Shown piece by piece: positions 11,121 through 21,209 of a stretch of 30,873 nucleotides of DNA. A program made the position numbers and the translations under genes. The first letter of the stretch is position 1. Each line of letters starts with the position of its first letter. Origin of the DNA: Mucidula mucida (lineage: Eukaryota > Basidiomycota > Agaricomycetes > Agaricales > Physalacriaceae). Under the pieces are notes generated by a model that worked only from the letters and a program-made list of their open reading frames with translations, was not told the origin of the DNA and made no database searches. The stretch is from NCBI GenBank assembly GCA_015501055.1, contig JADNYV010000411.1, forward strand, positions 1-30,873, written 5' to 3'.

Positions 11121-11377
11121 TAGAGATGGACACGAGTCCATACTCGAGTATATTCGGACTCATCGTATGAGTAACTCTTACCTCAAACCCAATACTCAAG
11201 ACTCGAGTCTTCACTCGAGACTCTACTCGAATATCTACTCTACTCGAGAGTACTTCATGAGTCTCGAGTATTCGAGTACTCGAGTACGATCCGAGTATAC
11301 TCGAGTATACTCACGTATCAGCAAGCAAATTCAAACATAAAGACAGTGAAGATTAAAGTAAGTAGGTCGTAAGTGTA

Positions 11378-12304
11378 TCAAGTTATATCCATATCAGTAG
11401 CATCCATATCAGTAGTATCCTGAGGTGAAGAAGCAGGCTTGCGCCGTCGAACCAAAACTACCTGCTCAATCGTTTCATAGAGATCATCGTCATCATCGTC
11501 AATCTCAACATCACCATCATGACCCGTGTCAAACTCTGAGACAGGATCCATACCATCGCGGAAATCAGAAAAGTCCATCTCCTCCGACTGTGCAACAGCC
11601 TTGCCCTTCCCCTTCCTCTTGGTCCACAAGTTCTCCTCAACATCATCCCCATCCTCGTCAACCACCTCATCCTCGTCAACCACCTCGTCCTCCTCGACAA
11701 CCTCATCCTCCTCGACAACCTCCTCGACAACCTCCACCTCTGAATCGGAAACATCCATCGGTGCAGCATCCTCCGAGGAATCGTCACCTCCGTCTGCGTC
11801 TGCATCCGAATCCGTCCAGTCGGTCGAGAGGTCCTCATTCAAATCCTTCTTCCGTAACTTCCGATTGTGCAAGAACTTCGCAATCTTCTGCTCGGGGACA
11901 AGATCCTCAATGGCAAGCCACTGTCCAAGTATCGTGGTCTCTCGAATTGAGTCCGCAGCGAGATTGTGTCGTCGTTTGGAGACGACAAGACCACTGTGCG
12001 AGAAGAGTCGTTCGACATCAGTACTAGTGGCGGGACAGCTCAAGAAGTCGAGAGCCATCCGGGCAAGGGCTTGTTGTGGGGTGATAAACTCCGCATTGTG
12101 CGGTGCGGACTTCGAAACCCAGTAATCGATTCCATCGTCATCCGTGGCGTCCGCTGAAATAAAAGCATCGAATGGATCTGTCTGAGACACGGCTGGGAAG
12201 GAATGAACTGGACTGAAATTGTATAATGAATATGCCCTTTTGGCGCAGTGGTTATACTCGTTGTTGTGCTGATGCACAGAAATGGCTGAGCTCCGTGGGT
12301 TCAA
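11378..12304 (-). pseudogene. hAT transposase C-terminal fragment (dimerisation domain)
   Basis: An open frame of 308 codons. Residues about 70-150 carry the hAT C-terminal dimerisation signature: LSCPATSTDVERLFSHSGL, then VSKRRHNLAADSIRET and LGQW. It is followed by a long acidic tail containing repeated EEDEVV/DEDEVV units, encoded by an 18-bp tandem repeat at about 11640-11730. The frame is open because it is one large exon. The catalytic half of a hAT transposase (usually over 600 residues in all) is missing, so this is a fragment and not a working enzyme. The first ~30 residues before CAKRAYSLYNFSP probably lie upstream of a splice acceptor and may not be translated. Confidence 0.88.
11636..11735. 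repeat. tandem repeat coding for an acidic tract
   Basis: Imperfect 18-bp units (CCTCGTCAACCACCTCAT and variants with CCTCCTCGACAACCTCAT) repeat about five times. On - they encode Glu/Asp/Val repeats in the hAT-derived protein. Simple slippage expansion is the likely origin. Confidence 0.75.
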
Positions 12305-12316
12305 TGCTCACGGGGT
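12238..12316 (+). other. tRNA-like sequence with A-box and B-box motifs
   Basis: Inside the hAT element. An A-box-like TGGCGCAGTGG starts at 12241. A T-arm follows at about 12295-12311, with stem GTGGG/CTCAC and loop TTCAATG beginning at 12300. The distance of 59 nt between the two is longer than a standard tRNA (46), which would fit a long variable arm. I cannot pair a convincing seven-base acceptor stem, so this is a degraded or tRNA-derived sequence, not a tRNA gene call. Confidence 0.4.
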
Positions 12317-12569
12317 TCATTTTGTTCAAAAAATATATATTAGGAGCTGAATACTCACGAATACTCACGAATATAAGAATACTCATGAGTATTCACGAAT
12401 ATTTATGAGTATGAGTCTATCGAGTATTCGTGGCCCCAAACTGAAACTCTAGACTCACCATAGACTCTAGACTCTACTCTACTCACGTGCGAGTATACTC
12501 TTGGCTTGCATGATGAGTATGAGTTTATTCGTGAGTACTTTTTTTATTCTATACTCGCGTCCGACTCTA

Positions 12570-12577
12570 TTTGTCAC
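12570..12577 (+). repeat. right 8-bp target duplication of the hAT element
   Basis: TTTGTCAC, identical to 11113-11120. LTR sequence resumes directly after it with CAATCATACTCC, matching the 3' LTR. Confidence 0.92.
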
Positions 12578-13604
12578 CAATCATACTCCCTTTTATTACT
12601 AAAGCCATACTCATGTTGGACACACGCCAACCACATGGATGACATCATACATGCTGACACCTCATGGACTTCCTATTGTATACACACCACCGACACTTGT
12701 AGCACACATGGTCGTTTTAGTATTATTACTTACATGCAGTTACCACTCGTATTTAATGGTTTCACAGACTAGTAGCATACAACACTGGGTCAAGGGCGTG
12801 GAGCATCCCTAGTGGAAACACATATGGACAAGGAGTCCCAAACACAGACTTACTAGTATATAAGCAGTAGTATAGTATCATTGTACTTTAGTTCCGATCT
12901 CGTTTATACACCTGGCCTAGCCTAGTTCTACGAACATGAACACTTTCTTCCTTAGTTCTTGCTGTGGTACCTGGTTTAGTCTCGTGGCTATAGTCAGTTG
13001 CTAACAGAAGATTGGAACTACTTTCTACCACCTACCACACATCCCTGATCGTCGATCAGCACTTCACTGTTTGATCATCGCACATTCCCCCATCCCCTTT
13101 CCTGTTTACAGATTAACGGAATCCTAATCCCAGTGCACATCCACATACATGTGTATTGGTCCCAGTAGCGCCGGCTAACAGTTAGAGATAACTGCCTCGG
13201 GTACTAGAAGTAGCCGCTCTCACGAGAACGAACTTTTGGCAGTTGCACTTCAGTGGGCGCTGTTTATGGGTCAACCCCCGTTCCCAGAAAAACTTCGGCT
13301 TACCTCACACTAGAGGGACATCGGCTGGGCAATTGTGAACTTGTGACGAGCTCTTGGGCTCCGTAGATACATAGTCAGTAGTTGGTAAAATAGTGTAGAC
13401 AGTTACGATACCTACCTACTTTACTTACCTTACGATACACATCATCATTCCCCACCCTACCCAGTCCTGGATTCTATTTCAGATCTAGGCAATTCCCTCT
13501 TATTCATCCAAACCTCTATTCCCTCACCCGTTTCATCCAAATCCGCATCACCCATATCCCCACTTTTACCCTTTCACTCTCCGATCTCATCACCCTAATT
13601 CACC

Positions 13605-14444
13605 ATGTCCAATGAAGCACCCGAGCCCGTTCATCACACCAATCATGTCCGTCATGCCGATGTCGAACCCAAAGGTCGATCCCTTGTCAACAAGCCTTAT
13701 GCCTATGACGGGAACAAGGCCAAGTACAAGAGCTGGTGGCGATGAATGTTCACATACATCCGCAACAAGAAGAACAACCTCACATCTGACTCCGAAAGGA
13801 TTGATGTTGTTCTCTCCTACATCCGAGGAGATCACGTAGATGCATGGGTCCAGAACTACTCGGACCAGAACTTCGACGAGGAAGAAGAGGAATGGACAGT
13901 CTCTTGGATGGAGTTCAAGGAACATTTGAAGGAGCAATTTGTGGATTCCAACCTCGCGCAAGACGCGCAAGACCAGATCGAGCAGTTGTGCCAAGGGCAA
14001 GACACCGCTCAAGATTTCTTCCAGGAGTTCGAGGTTCTGCTCACTCAGGCAGAATACTTGAAGGATGACGCATTTGTCATGCGACTTCTCGAGACCAATG
14101 TCAACGAGAAGATCATTGATCAGATCTATGGCAGCCGAGACGGGTTGCCAGAGAAGTACAAGGATTGGAAGGCACAGATCATTCAGATCGATCAGCTGTG
14201 AAGAAGGCGGGCGGCGAGCAAGAGGTCCGGCATGCAGTCCCGGCCCCAAGCTCCGCAGGCGGCTATATCAAGAGCCAATCCTACGAACCCACCCCCGACG
14301 CCGATTACACGACAAGATGCCACCGGTGTTGCCTATGGAGGAGCCGGCAGGCCGATGAATATTGACAACACATGTCGAAGGGGACTTTGCTTCAGCTGTG
14401 GCGAACACAGCCACATCAGCAGGTTCTGTCCTAAGAAGGGTTGA
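13605..14444 (+). pseudogene. gag of the Ty3/gypsy element, with in-frame TGA stops
   Basis: The frame starts at the ATG at 13605 (MSNEAPEPVHHTNHV). It runs through a capsid-like region (SWMEFKEHLKEQFVDSNL, QDTAQDFFQEFEVLL) that resembles the retrotransposon gag domain. It ends with a CCHC zinc knuckle, CFSCGEHSHISRFC (C-x2-C-x4-H-x4-C), at about 14389-14432, which binds nucleic acid during particle assembly. Three TGA codons interrupt the one reading frame, at 13743-13745, 14199-14201 and 14442-14444. No frameshift is needed between them. The last could be the natural gag terminus, but the first two break the capsid protein. The same frame continues directly into pol. Confidence 0.85.
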
Positions 14445-17400
14445 CCCCAGACAATTCGGGGTCTATGGACCGAAATGAATGACAAGGATGTGGAGGTCCG
14501 GATGAAGATCGGTGATCACGCCAAAAAGATCGAGTTGGCCGTCACCAATCTTGGCAAAACAAGTATCTTTTTGGGGCTAGATTGGTTACAATATCACAAC
14601 CCCACAATCAACTGGACGGAATCCACGTTGACTTTTGATCGATGCCCAGACCGTTGCGGTTATCTACCCGAGTATGACTCGCCAGAAGATGAAGGAGAAG
14701 ATGTAGAAGAGAAGCTGGAGGAGGGAGAGCGGTTGTTTTGGATGGACTGGGACAACTATCGCAAAAGCAGTGAAAAGCTGAGATCACAACAGCCTTTGTC
14801 TGCTGCTGCACCTTACATTGAGGAATTTTCTGATGTATTTAGCAAGGCGGACTTTGACAAGTTACCGGAGCAAAGACCCTGGGATCATGCAATAGAACTT
14901 ATGCCTGGTTCCAAACCAGTTGACTGCAAGGTCTATCCCCTTAGTCCATCCGAGCAGAAGGCATTAGATGACTTCTTGGAGGAAAACATACGCACGGGAC
15001 ACATACGGCCATCAATCTCACCCATGGCGTCACCATTCTTCTTTGTCAAGAAGAAGGACAGAAGTCTTCGGCCCGTGCAGGATTATCGGAAATTGAATGA
15101 CATGACAATCAAAAACCAATACCCCTTACCGTTGATCCAAGAACTTATCAACAAGCTGAAGGGAGCAAAGTGTTTCACAAAGATGGATGTCCAATGGGGT
15201 TACAATAACATCCGGATCAAAGAAGGTGATGAGTGGAAAGCGGCGTTTAGAACAAACCGAGGCCTGTTCGAGCCCTCAGTCATGTTCTTCGGACTCACAA
15301 ACTCGCCGGCAACGTTCCAATCGTTCATGAATCACATCTTGAAGGAGTTGATTGACGGCGGACATGTTATAGTTTACTTGGATGACATACTTATCTTTAC
15401 GAACACGTTGGAAGAACATAGGCATATCGTACGACGAGTGTTAGAAATATTACGAGTAAATAAGTTGTATTTAAAACCCGAGAAATGTAGTTTTGAGGCA
15501 CATACTGTAGACTACTTAGGAGTTATTGTTGGAGGAGGAGAGGTGAAGATGGATCCGGCAAAAGTGGCCGTAGTGAAGGAATGGAAGGAGCCGATGAAGA
15601 AGAAGGAAGTACAGTCATTCCTGGGCTTCTGCAACTTCTACTGACGTTTCATCCGGGGATTTGCGGGAGTAGCAAAGCCATTGACATTGCTAACTGGGAA
15701 GGGCGAGTGGGTTTGGGGCATGGAGCAGCACGAGGCGTTTGAGGAGTTGAAGCGGAGGATGATGGAAGAACCTGTTCTGATCGTACCACGCGACAACGGC
15801 AAGTTTTGAGTCGAGGCAGACTCCTCGAACTATGCGAACGGGGCGGTTCTTTCCCAGTTGGTTGACGGAAAATGGAGACCAGTAGCCTTTTGGTCTCGCG
15901 CGCTGAACGAAGTAGAGCGCAATTATGAGATCTACGACAAAGAGATGATGGCTATTATGGACTCGATTGATGACTGGAGACAATATCTCCTTGGAGCAAA
16001 GGAAACGGTGGAGGTGTTTACCAATCATCAAAACCTCCAGTACTTCCGGAAGCCACAGAAGTTGAATCGGAGGCAGGCGCAATGGGTTACGGAGTTGGCA
16101 GAATATGACATACAGATGATTCACAAGCCGGGCAAGACGATGGGGAAAGCTGATGCCTTGTCAAGGATGACAGGCCTTGAGAAGGGGGAAAAAGATAACG
16201 AAAACATTGTTTTGCTAAAACCGGAGTTTTTTATTTCACAAATTCAATTCTCTTTACATACAGTAGATACACCAGAGGACGAATTACTTAACAAAATCAA
16301 ACAAAGAAAAGGAAACAAAGACAGATACGTACAAAAAGCATTAGAAAATAAAGAAAAAGGATGGGAAGAGAAGGAAAATGGACTTATTATATGGAAAGAT
16401 CGTATTTACATACCGAAGGACAAGGAATTGCGGGGAAAAGTTATTGGAATGCATCATGATGCACAGCTTGCAGGGCATCCGGGACGGTACAAGACTCTCG
16501 AGTTGATCACACGCACCTATTGGTGGCCAGGAATTAGCCGAGACGTCCGCAAATACGTGGAAGGGTGTCAAAAATGCCAAGTTACAAAGTCACATCGTAC
16601 AAAACCGGCTGCACCCCTCCATCCTATAGACGTACCAAGCGAACCATGGGAGAAGGTTGGGACGGACATGATCGGCGAGTTGCCGGAGTCGGGAGGATAC
16701 AATGCGATCAGCACGTTTGTGGACCATTTCACAAAGCGGTTACGCATTATACCAACACACACCACCCTGACGTCAGAAGGCATGGCTCGTATTTACCACG
16801 ATCGAATCTTCCCCATACATGGATTGCCGCGACAGATGATACACGATCGAGGTCCGCAATACCACTCGCGTTTCATGAAGGAGTTATACCGGCTGTTGGG
16901 CATTGAAGGGAACTTCACGACGGCGTACCATCCACAGGCAAATGGGCAGACGGAACGGTTGAACCAAGAGATAGAACATTTCTTACGGTTATTCGTCAAC
17001 TACCATCAGAACGACTGGCACGAATGGCTACCCTCTGCTGAATTCGTTTACAACGATCGAGTTCACTCGGCGACCAAAGTCACTCCGTTCTTCGCAGATA
17101 TGGGCAGACATCCCTACAAAGGCACCGCTCCGAAAACGGCATCGAGAAATGAGACTGCGCAGGAGTTTGCCAACGGCATGAGGAAGACATGGGACAAAGT
17201 GGGGTCAGCATTGAAGATGGCAAAAGAAGACATGAAACGGTTTTATGACAGGAAGCGGACAGAGGCAGTAGAGTACAAGGAAGGCGACAAAGTATGGCTG
17301 GAGGGGACGAATCTCAGTACGGACCAACCAATGAAGAAGCTCAATAACAAACGCTTTGGGCCGTTCAAAGTGATCAAGAAAGTCAGGACGAGCTCTTACA

Positions 17401-17867
17401 AGCTCCAGATTCCTCACACGTGGAAAAGCATTCATCCCGTGTTCAATGAGGCCCTGTTGACGCCTTACCATGAGCCGCAATTTCCGACGCAACCCCGAGA
17501 CACGCGTCCACCACCTGTACTGGAAGGAGCCAAACCGGAATGGGAGATTGAGAAAGTGGTTAATTCCCGAAAGTACCGCGGGGGTTTCCAATACAAGGTT
17601 CACTGGAAGGGTTATGGCACACACGAGCAGACATGGGAACCGGCATGCAATCTCAAAAATGCCGATGAAGCTATCAGCGATTTCCACCAACAATATCCGA
17701 ACAAGCCAAAGCCACCCGCGCTTGCTCGCATTGAAGTCCCCATGTCGCAATTTCCATCACATCTGTTCCGACCCATGCCACTGTCTGACACCAAACCCCT
17801 TGACGTCACACTACCCTCTGCGGCCCTTATGGAGCGACTCTGGTGCAGAATGGAACTTGCGCCTTAA
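14445..17867 (+). pseudogene. pol of the Ty3/gypsy chromovirus, with in-frame stops
   Basis: One frame from the gag stop to the TAA at 17865-17867, broken only by TGA at 15642-15644 and 15807-15809. Order: a short protease C-terminal remnant ([18 protein letters not shown]) lacking the D-S/T-G active site; reverse transcriptase with [36 protein letters not shown] and the catalytic YLDD; RNase H (VEADSSNYANGAVLSQ, EIYDKEMMAI, VFTNHQNLQYF, where the usual third Asp is Asn). Then comes integrase with an HHCC finger (HHDAQLAGH, CQKCQ) and the DDE residues in KVGTDMIGEL, MIHDRGPQYH and QTERLNQEIEHF. Next are the GPF motif (RFGPFKVIKKV) and a chromodomain (EIEKVVNSRKYRGGFQYKVHWKGY, TWEP). The chromodomain would target integration to chromatin. 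The broken frame and lost protease site mean no active protein. Confidence 0.92.
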
Positions 17868-17875
17868 GGAGGGGG
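17866..17875 (+). other. polypurine tract
   Basis: AAGGAGGGGG, three bases before the 3' LTR start at 17879. It is placed where plus-strand DNA synthesis is primed in LTR elements and overlaps the pol stop codon. Confidence 0.8.
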
Positions 17876-17878
17876 TGA

Positions 17879-18408
17879 TGTTATGAATCACCATATTTTC
17901 ACATTTTCAATCTTATTATATCTTATCGGGGGGCTTGTCTTATCAACCAACAGACTGTTTCATCATCTGTTTTGTCACCAATCATACTCCTTTTCATTAC
18001 CGAAGCCGTACTCCTGTTGGACACACACCCAACACATGGATGACATCATACATGCCGATACCTCATGGACTCCCTATTGTATACACACTACCAACACTTG
18101 TAGCACACATGGTTGTTTCAGTATTATTACTTACATGCAGTTACCACTCGTATTTAATGGGTTCACGGACTAGTAGCATACAACACTGGGTCAAGGGCGT
18201 GGAGCATCCCTAGTGGAAACGTGTATGGACAAGGAGTCCCAAACACAGACTTACTAGTATATAAGCAGTAGTGTAGTATCATTTTACTTTAGTTCCGATC
18301 TCGTTTATACACCTGGCCTAGCCTAGTTCTACGAACATGAACACTTTCTTTCCTTGAGTCTCTCTGTGGTACCTGGTTTAGTCTCGTGGCTATAGTCAGT
18401 CGCTAACA
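17879..18408 (+). repeat. 3' LTR, 530 bp, uninterrupted
   Basis: Runs from TGTTATGAATCACC to GTCGCTAACA. It is collinear with the 5' LTR and carries the same TATA-like box (TATATAAG, 18258-18265). It directly abuts the truncated transposase gene on -, so its end serves as that gene's breakpoint. Confidence 0.93.
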
Positions 18409-21209
18409 GATTGTGGAAACATGTGATAGACTTGTTTTGAGTAGCCCCAGCACTGCTCGATGCAGTTCAGCTCCAGGTGGTATTTTGGGAAGAGGATGAT
18501 GGAGTATCCGCGGGGCTCGCAGTGCTCTTCCAACCAAGACTTCTGTGCCTTGAAATCAGGCTCCGAGTACATGACTTTACACTGACAACACATGGTGAAA
18601 GGAAGGTTGTGGCATGTGAATCCTTGCCTGTGCTGCTTGCCCTGTTTATCTATTGTTGTAATGCTACACTCAAGGGAAAGCAGCTTTGGATCAGGAAGCA
18701 CATGTCCATGAGCGCGTCACTCAGAGATGAGCTGGACCATCACTGCCATCTGCGTTGTAAAGATTCTGTGGAGTTCCATCCTGAAAAGTTGTGTCCCGCA
18801 TACATGTCTGTGTTGTCGTCTGCCCGCGCTTGACCTTATTGAAATTGTGGGAAGGTCCAGCAATCATCTTCATGGCACTGAGGGCATCCGGTGCTCGTGC
18901 AGAATGGATTGTGGCATTGTCATATGCAAAAATATGGTGCTCGTCTGGATAGTCGCGGTCAAGAATATCCATGGCCCGAGTGGCCTGAGCAATGATGTGC
19001 TTACCAGTTTGATATTCATCGCAATTCTTGCCTGCTCAATGAAGAACACGCACATCTTCAAACGTGCTGGTGATGGTCAGATCCGGACTTCAATGATGAT
19101 CGAAGATTGCTTATCCGTCATTGTGTGCCTCTTTTGACCGGAGCCATCCATGATCTGGCGAGACAAAGTCTCCAACCATCTCGCTTGCACCCTCTCCCTT
19201 TGGATTAATCTCTGCTTTTGCGCCATCATGTCTCCAGCCAAGTTTGCGCTGGTCATGCGCATAGAATGTTAATTCATTGTGCCGCCAGATCATGATAATG
19301 CGACCATTGCCATACTTTGCCGCGCATTCTTTTGCATCACGCTTGATGGTGACAGCATTTATAGATTTTTCATCAGCATCCTTCTCATCCCAATAACGCC
19401 CACAGAGTTCAAATTTCTGCCATGTTGGAATAAAGACATCTTGGCAATAAGCGTGTACGTCCTCCCGCTCATGCCCATCAGAATACTGCTCTCGTTTATC
19501 CTCCATCCAGCGATAGGACATCTTAGCCATCTAATTCTGTGCTGTCGCTCTTTTTATTGTCTTCTTCACACGCAGGCGCACTTGAAAGAGTGGACCAGCA
19601 ACGTAATGGACAACATTGTCTGCTGAAACCCACTTCCCAAGTGATTGCAGATGAAGGTGGATGTTGTTCGCCAAATCTTCATTGCGGTTGAGTATCGAAG
19701 CATTGTGAGCACCCTATTTTGACAGCGGAAGCTTTTCTTTATGCTTGCAGAATGCAACGCACCATTTACGAAGATTCTGGGCGAGGGCGGGCCCTTTCAA
19801 AGAGCACTTCTTGGTGATCTCTAACGACTGCTCAATCCACCCCCTCAATCCTGCTCGTTTAAAGACCTGAAGCAGCTGGAGCATAAGGCCAAGCCAAGCG
19901 AGAACGACTTGACCCAATGAAGGTGGACTTTTATAGCCACGGCCAGTCTTTTGACGAGGTTTAAGAATGTTGGTAAGGTTGACAATTCCAGCATCAACCT
20001 CCTCTGCAGATGGGACGGAAAGAGGTGAGGGTTTATTAGTTCCAACCTCTACTGCTTGAAGATTCAATGATTCATCTGCATAGACAAACCACTCCTTCGG
20101 ATCAGATTGCTTGGCTGCATCGACGCAAGGAGGCAGCTCGCTTATTCGGGGCTGAGATAATACGGGTTTGGGCACCGGATCCTCCTCCCTCTCTGCATCC
20201 ATCTCGAGCTGGTTAAGGCCAAGCTCATCAATGAGATCAACACCAAATGCTTCCAATCCTTTCTCGGCAAGCTCCTCAGGCGTCATGAGATTTATTGGCG
20301 CATCCACAATCTCATTACCATTGTAGTCAAGTCCTGCCATGAGCGGGTCTTCAACAGGTGTGTCCTCAGGCTTGTTAATGTCCATACTGTCCTGACTGTT
20401 GAATGACACATCAGATGTGGGAACGGACAATGCCACAGAACTGGCGCGGGATGGGAATGTTGATGAGTTGCGAGAAGAAGACTGGGAAGTGTTGAATGCC
20501 AACGTCGTGGGAGGAATGTCGAGCACGCGCAATGTGAATGGAATGTTAAGTGCGCGCAATGTGGATGGACCAGGAATATTCTCAATTTCTGAGTCTGAAT
20601 CACTATTGGCAATGTTAATAACATCTGTTTCTTCTTCTATTTCTTGTGGCGTGTCGGCTCTCTTCTTCTTCCAAAAGTCTTGAAGAACGGTGGGTTTGAC
20701 TTTCAACCTCTAGTGCTTCCTGCGCCTCTCTCCGCTTCTTCTTTGCTGCCACCTCTTGTTTGCGGCGCACAGACAGTTCCTTTCCAATCCAAGTGGAATG
20801 GTATTTTCCACGGCGTCAAGGTCCCTCACTGGTGTGAACTGTGGATTCCTCGACATTAAGCCACCTGAGCAAGTCAGCTTTGGGCATCAGAGGAGCATTG
20901 TCCTCAGGCAGAATGACAAGATCCTTGTCAGAAGCATCAACATCAATTGACAGTTCCGTGTTGCTGAGCTTGGGCTCGGGATGACCTGTGGGCAGCTCCT
21001 GAATGAGTCAACTTCAGCAGTGAGCAATCAAATACATGACAATTGCATGCACCTCTTCCTCAGACAGCGATAATTGCTGTTTTTCTTTCTGTGGTCGGTT
21101 AGTGGCCTGATATATCGTCAGCCGGATCAAACATAGACATCACTGAGCAAACCTTTTGAGCATAAGAATCGAGATTCTTTGTTCTTCTACTACTTTTAGT
21201 CTTGGGCAT
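18409..21209 (-). pseudogene. DDE-superfamily transposase, degenerate and 3'-truncated
   Basis: Fragments on - line up in order as a fungal DDE transposase of the Tc1/mariner-pogo type. The probable start is the ATG at 21207-21209 (MPKTKSSRRTKNLDSYAQK). Then comes a charged region around 20700-20950, a long Ser/Asp/Pro-rich segment with FWKKKRADTPQEIEEETD (19714-20706), and a helical part with FKRAGLRGWIEQSLE. A central part reads RWMEDKREQYSDGHE and FVSPDHGWLRSKEAHNDG, then stops. The catalytic core follows in shifted frames: HIFAYDNATIHSARAPDAL carries the second Asp, and KYHLELNCIEQCWGYSKQVY carries the third acidic residue. Several stops and frame changes break it. The coding sequence ends where the 3' LTR begins, so the C-terminus is lost. 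The continuation is not visible to the left of the 5' LTR. Confidence 0.8.

Larger units (their letters stand above)
11121..12569 (-). mobile_element. hAT-superfamily derivative, 1449 bp, non-autonomous
   Basis: Inserted in the 5' LTR. The terminal inverted repeats are TAGAGATGGACACGAGT (11121-11137) and the inverse of ACTCGCGTCCGACTCTA (12553-12569), matching at 14 of 17 positions. The 8-bp duplication TTTGTCAC is the size expected of hAT. The only coding content is the C-terminal transposase exon on - with the hAT dimerisation motif; the catalytic RNase-H-like region is absent and there is no room for it. Both subterminal regions (about 11140-11320 and 12345-12545) are packed with ACTCGAGTA/GAGTATTC-like repeats in both orientations, probable transposase-binding sites. 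It must move, if at all, with help from a full copy elsewhere. Confidence 0.9.
11020..13006 (+). repeat. 5' LTR (530 bp of LTR split by a hAT insertion)
   Basis: Starts TGTTATGAATTGCC and ends GTTGCTAACA, with the short TGTTA/TAACA inverted ends typical of LTRs. Removing the 1449-bp insertion and one copy of its 8-bp duplication leaves 530 bp, exactly the 3' LTR length. By eye the two LTRs differ at about 35 places, mostly transitions, so the retroelement insertion is not recent. The TATA-like box TATATAAG lies at 12857-12864 and would mark the U3/R region. Confidence 0.9.
11020..18408 (+). mobile_element. Ty3/gypsy chromovirus LTR retrotransposon, interrupted and inactive
   Basis: Complete structure: 5' LTR (11020-13006, split by a hAT insertion), a leader of about 600 nt, gag with a CCHC knuckle, and pol in the order protease remnant, reverse transcriptase, RNase H, integrase, chromodomain. 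Then come a polypurine tract (17866-17875) and a 3' LTR (17879-18408). The order RT-RNase H-integrase and the C-terminal chromodomain place it in the Ty3/gypsy chromoviruses, which are common in fungi. A possible primer-binding site begins TGGAACTAC at 13013, six bases past the LTR; the tRNA cannot be named. Flanking 5-bp sequences differ (AAGTG and GATTG), so no target duplication is seen. Net length without the hAT insertion is about 5.9 kb. Confidence 0.93.

Noticed and set aside
11140..11320. CRISPR-like or centromere-like array
   Set aside because: Repeats are irregular, in both orientations, and confined to the ends of a hAT element.
11425..12125. two 200-codon open frames on + opposite the hAT exon
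   Set aside because: They are Pro/His-rich or Ser/Thr-rich readings of the acidic tandem repeat on the other strand; only the - frame has a known domain.
13590..14249. 219-codon open frame on - opposite gag
   Set aside because: Antisense shadow of gag. It is Leu/Val-rich from reversed codons, with no family motif.
15642..15809. TGA codons in pol as recoded (selenocysteine or read-through) signals
   Set aside because: There is no nearby recoding structure that I can identify, the missing protease and changed RNase H show the element is dead, and CGA-to-TGA decay explains the pattern.
15690..16124. 144-codon open frame on - opposite RNase H
   Set aside because: Antisense shadow of pol; the + frame carries the conserved motifs.
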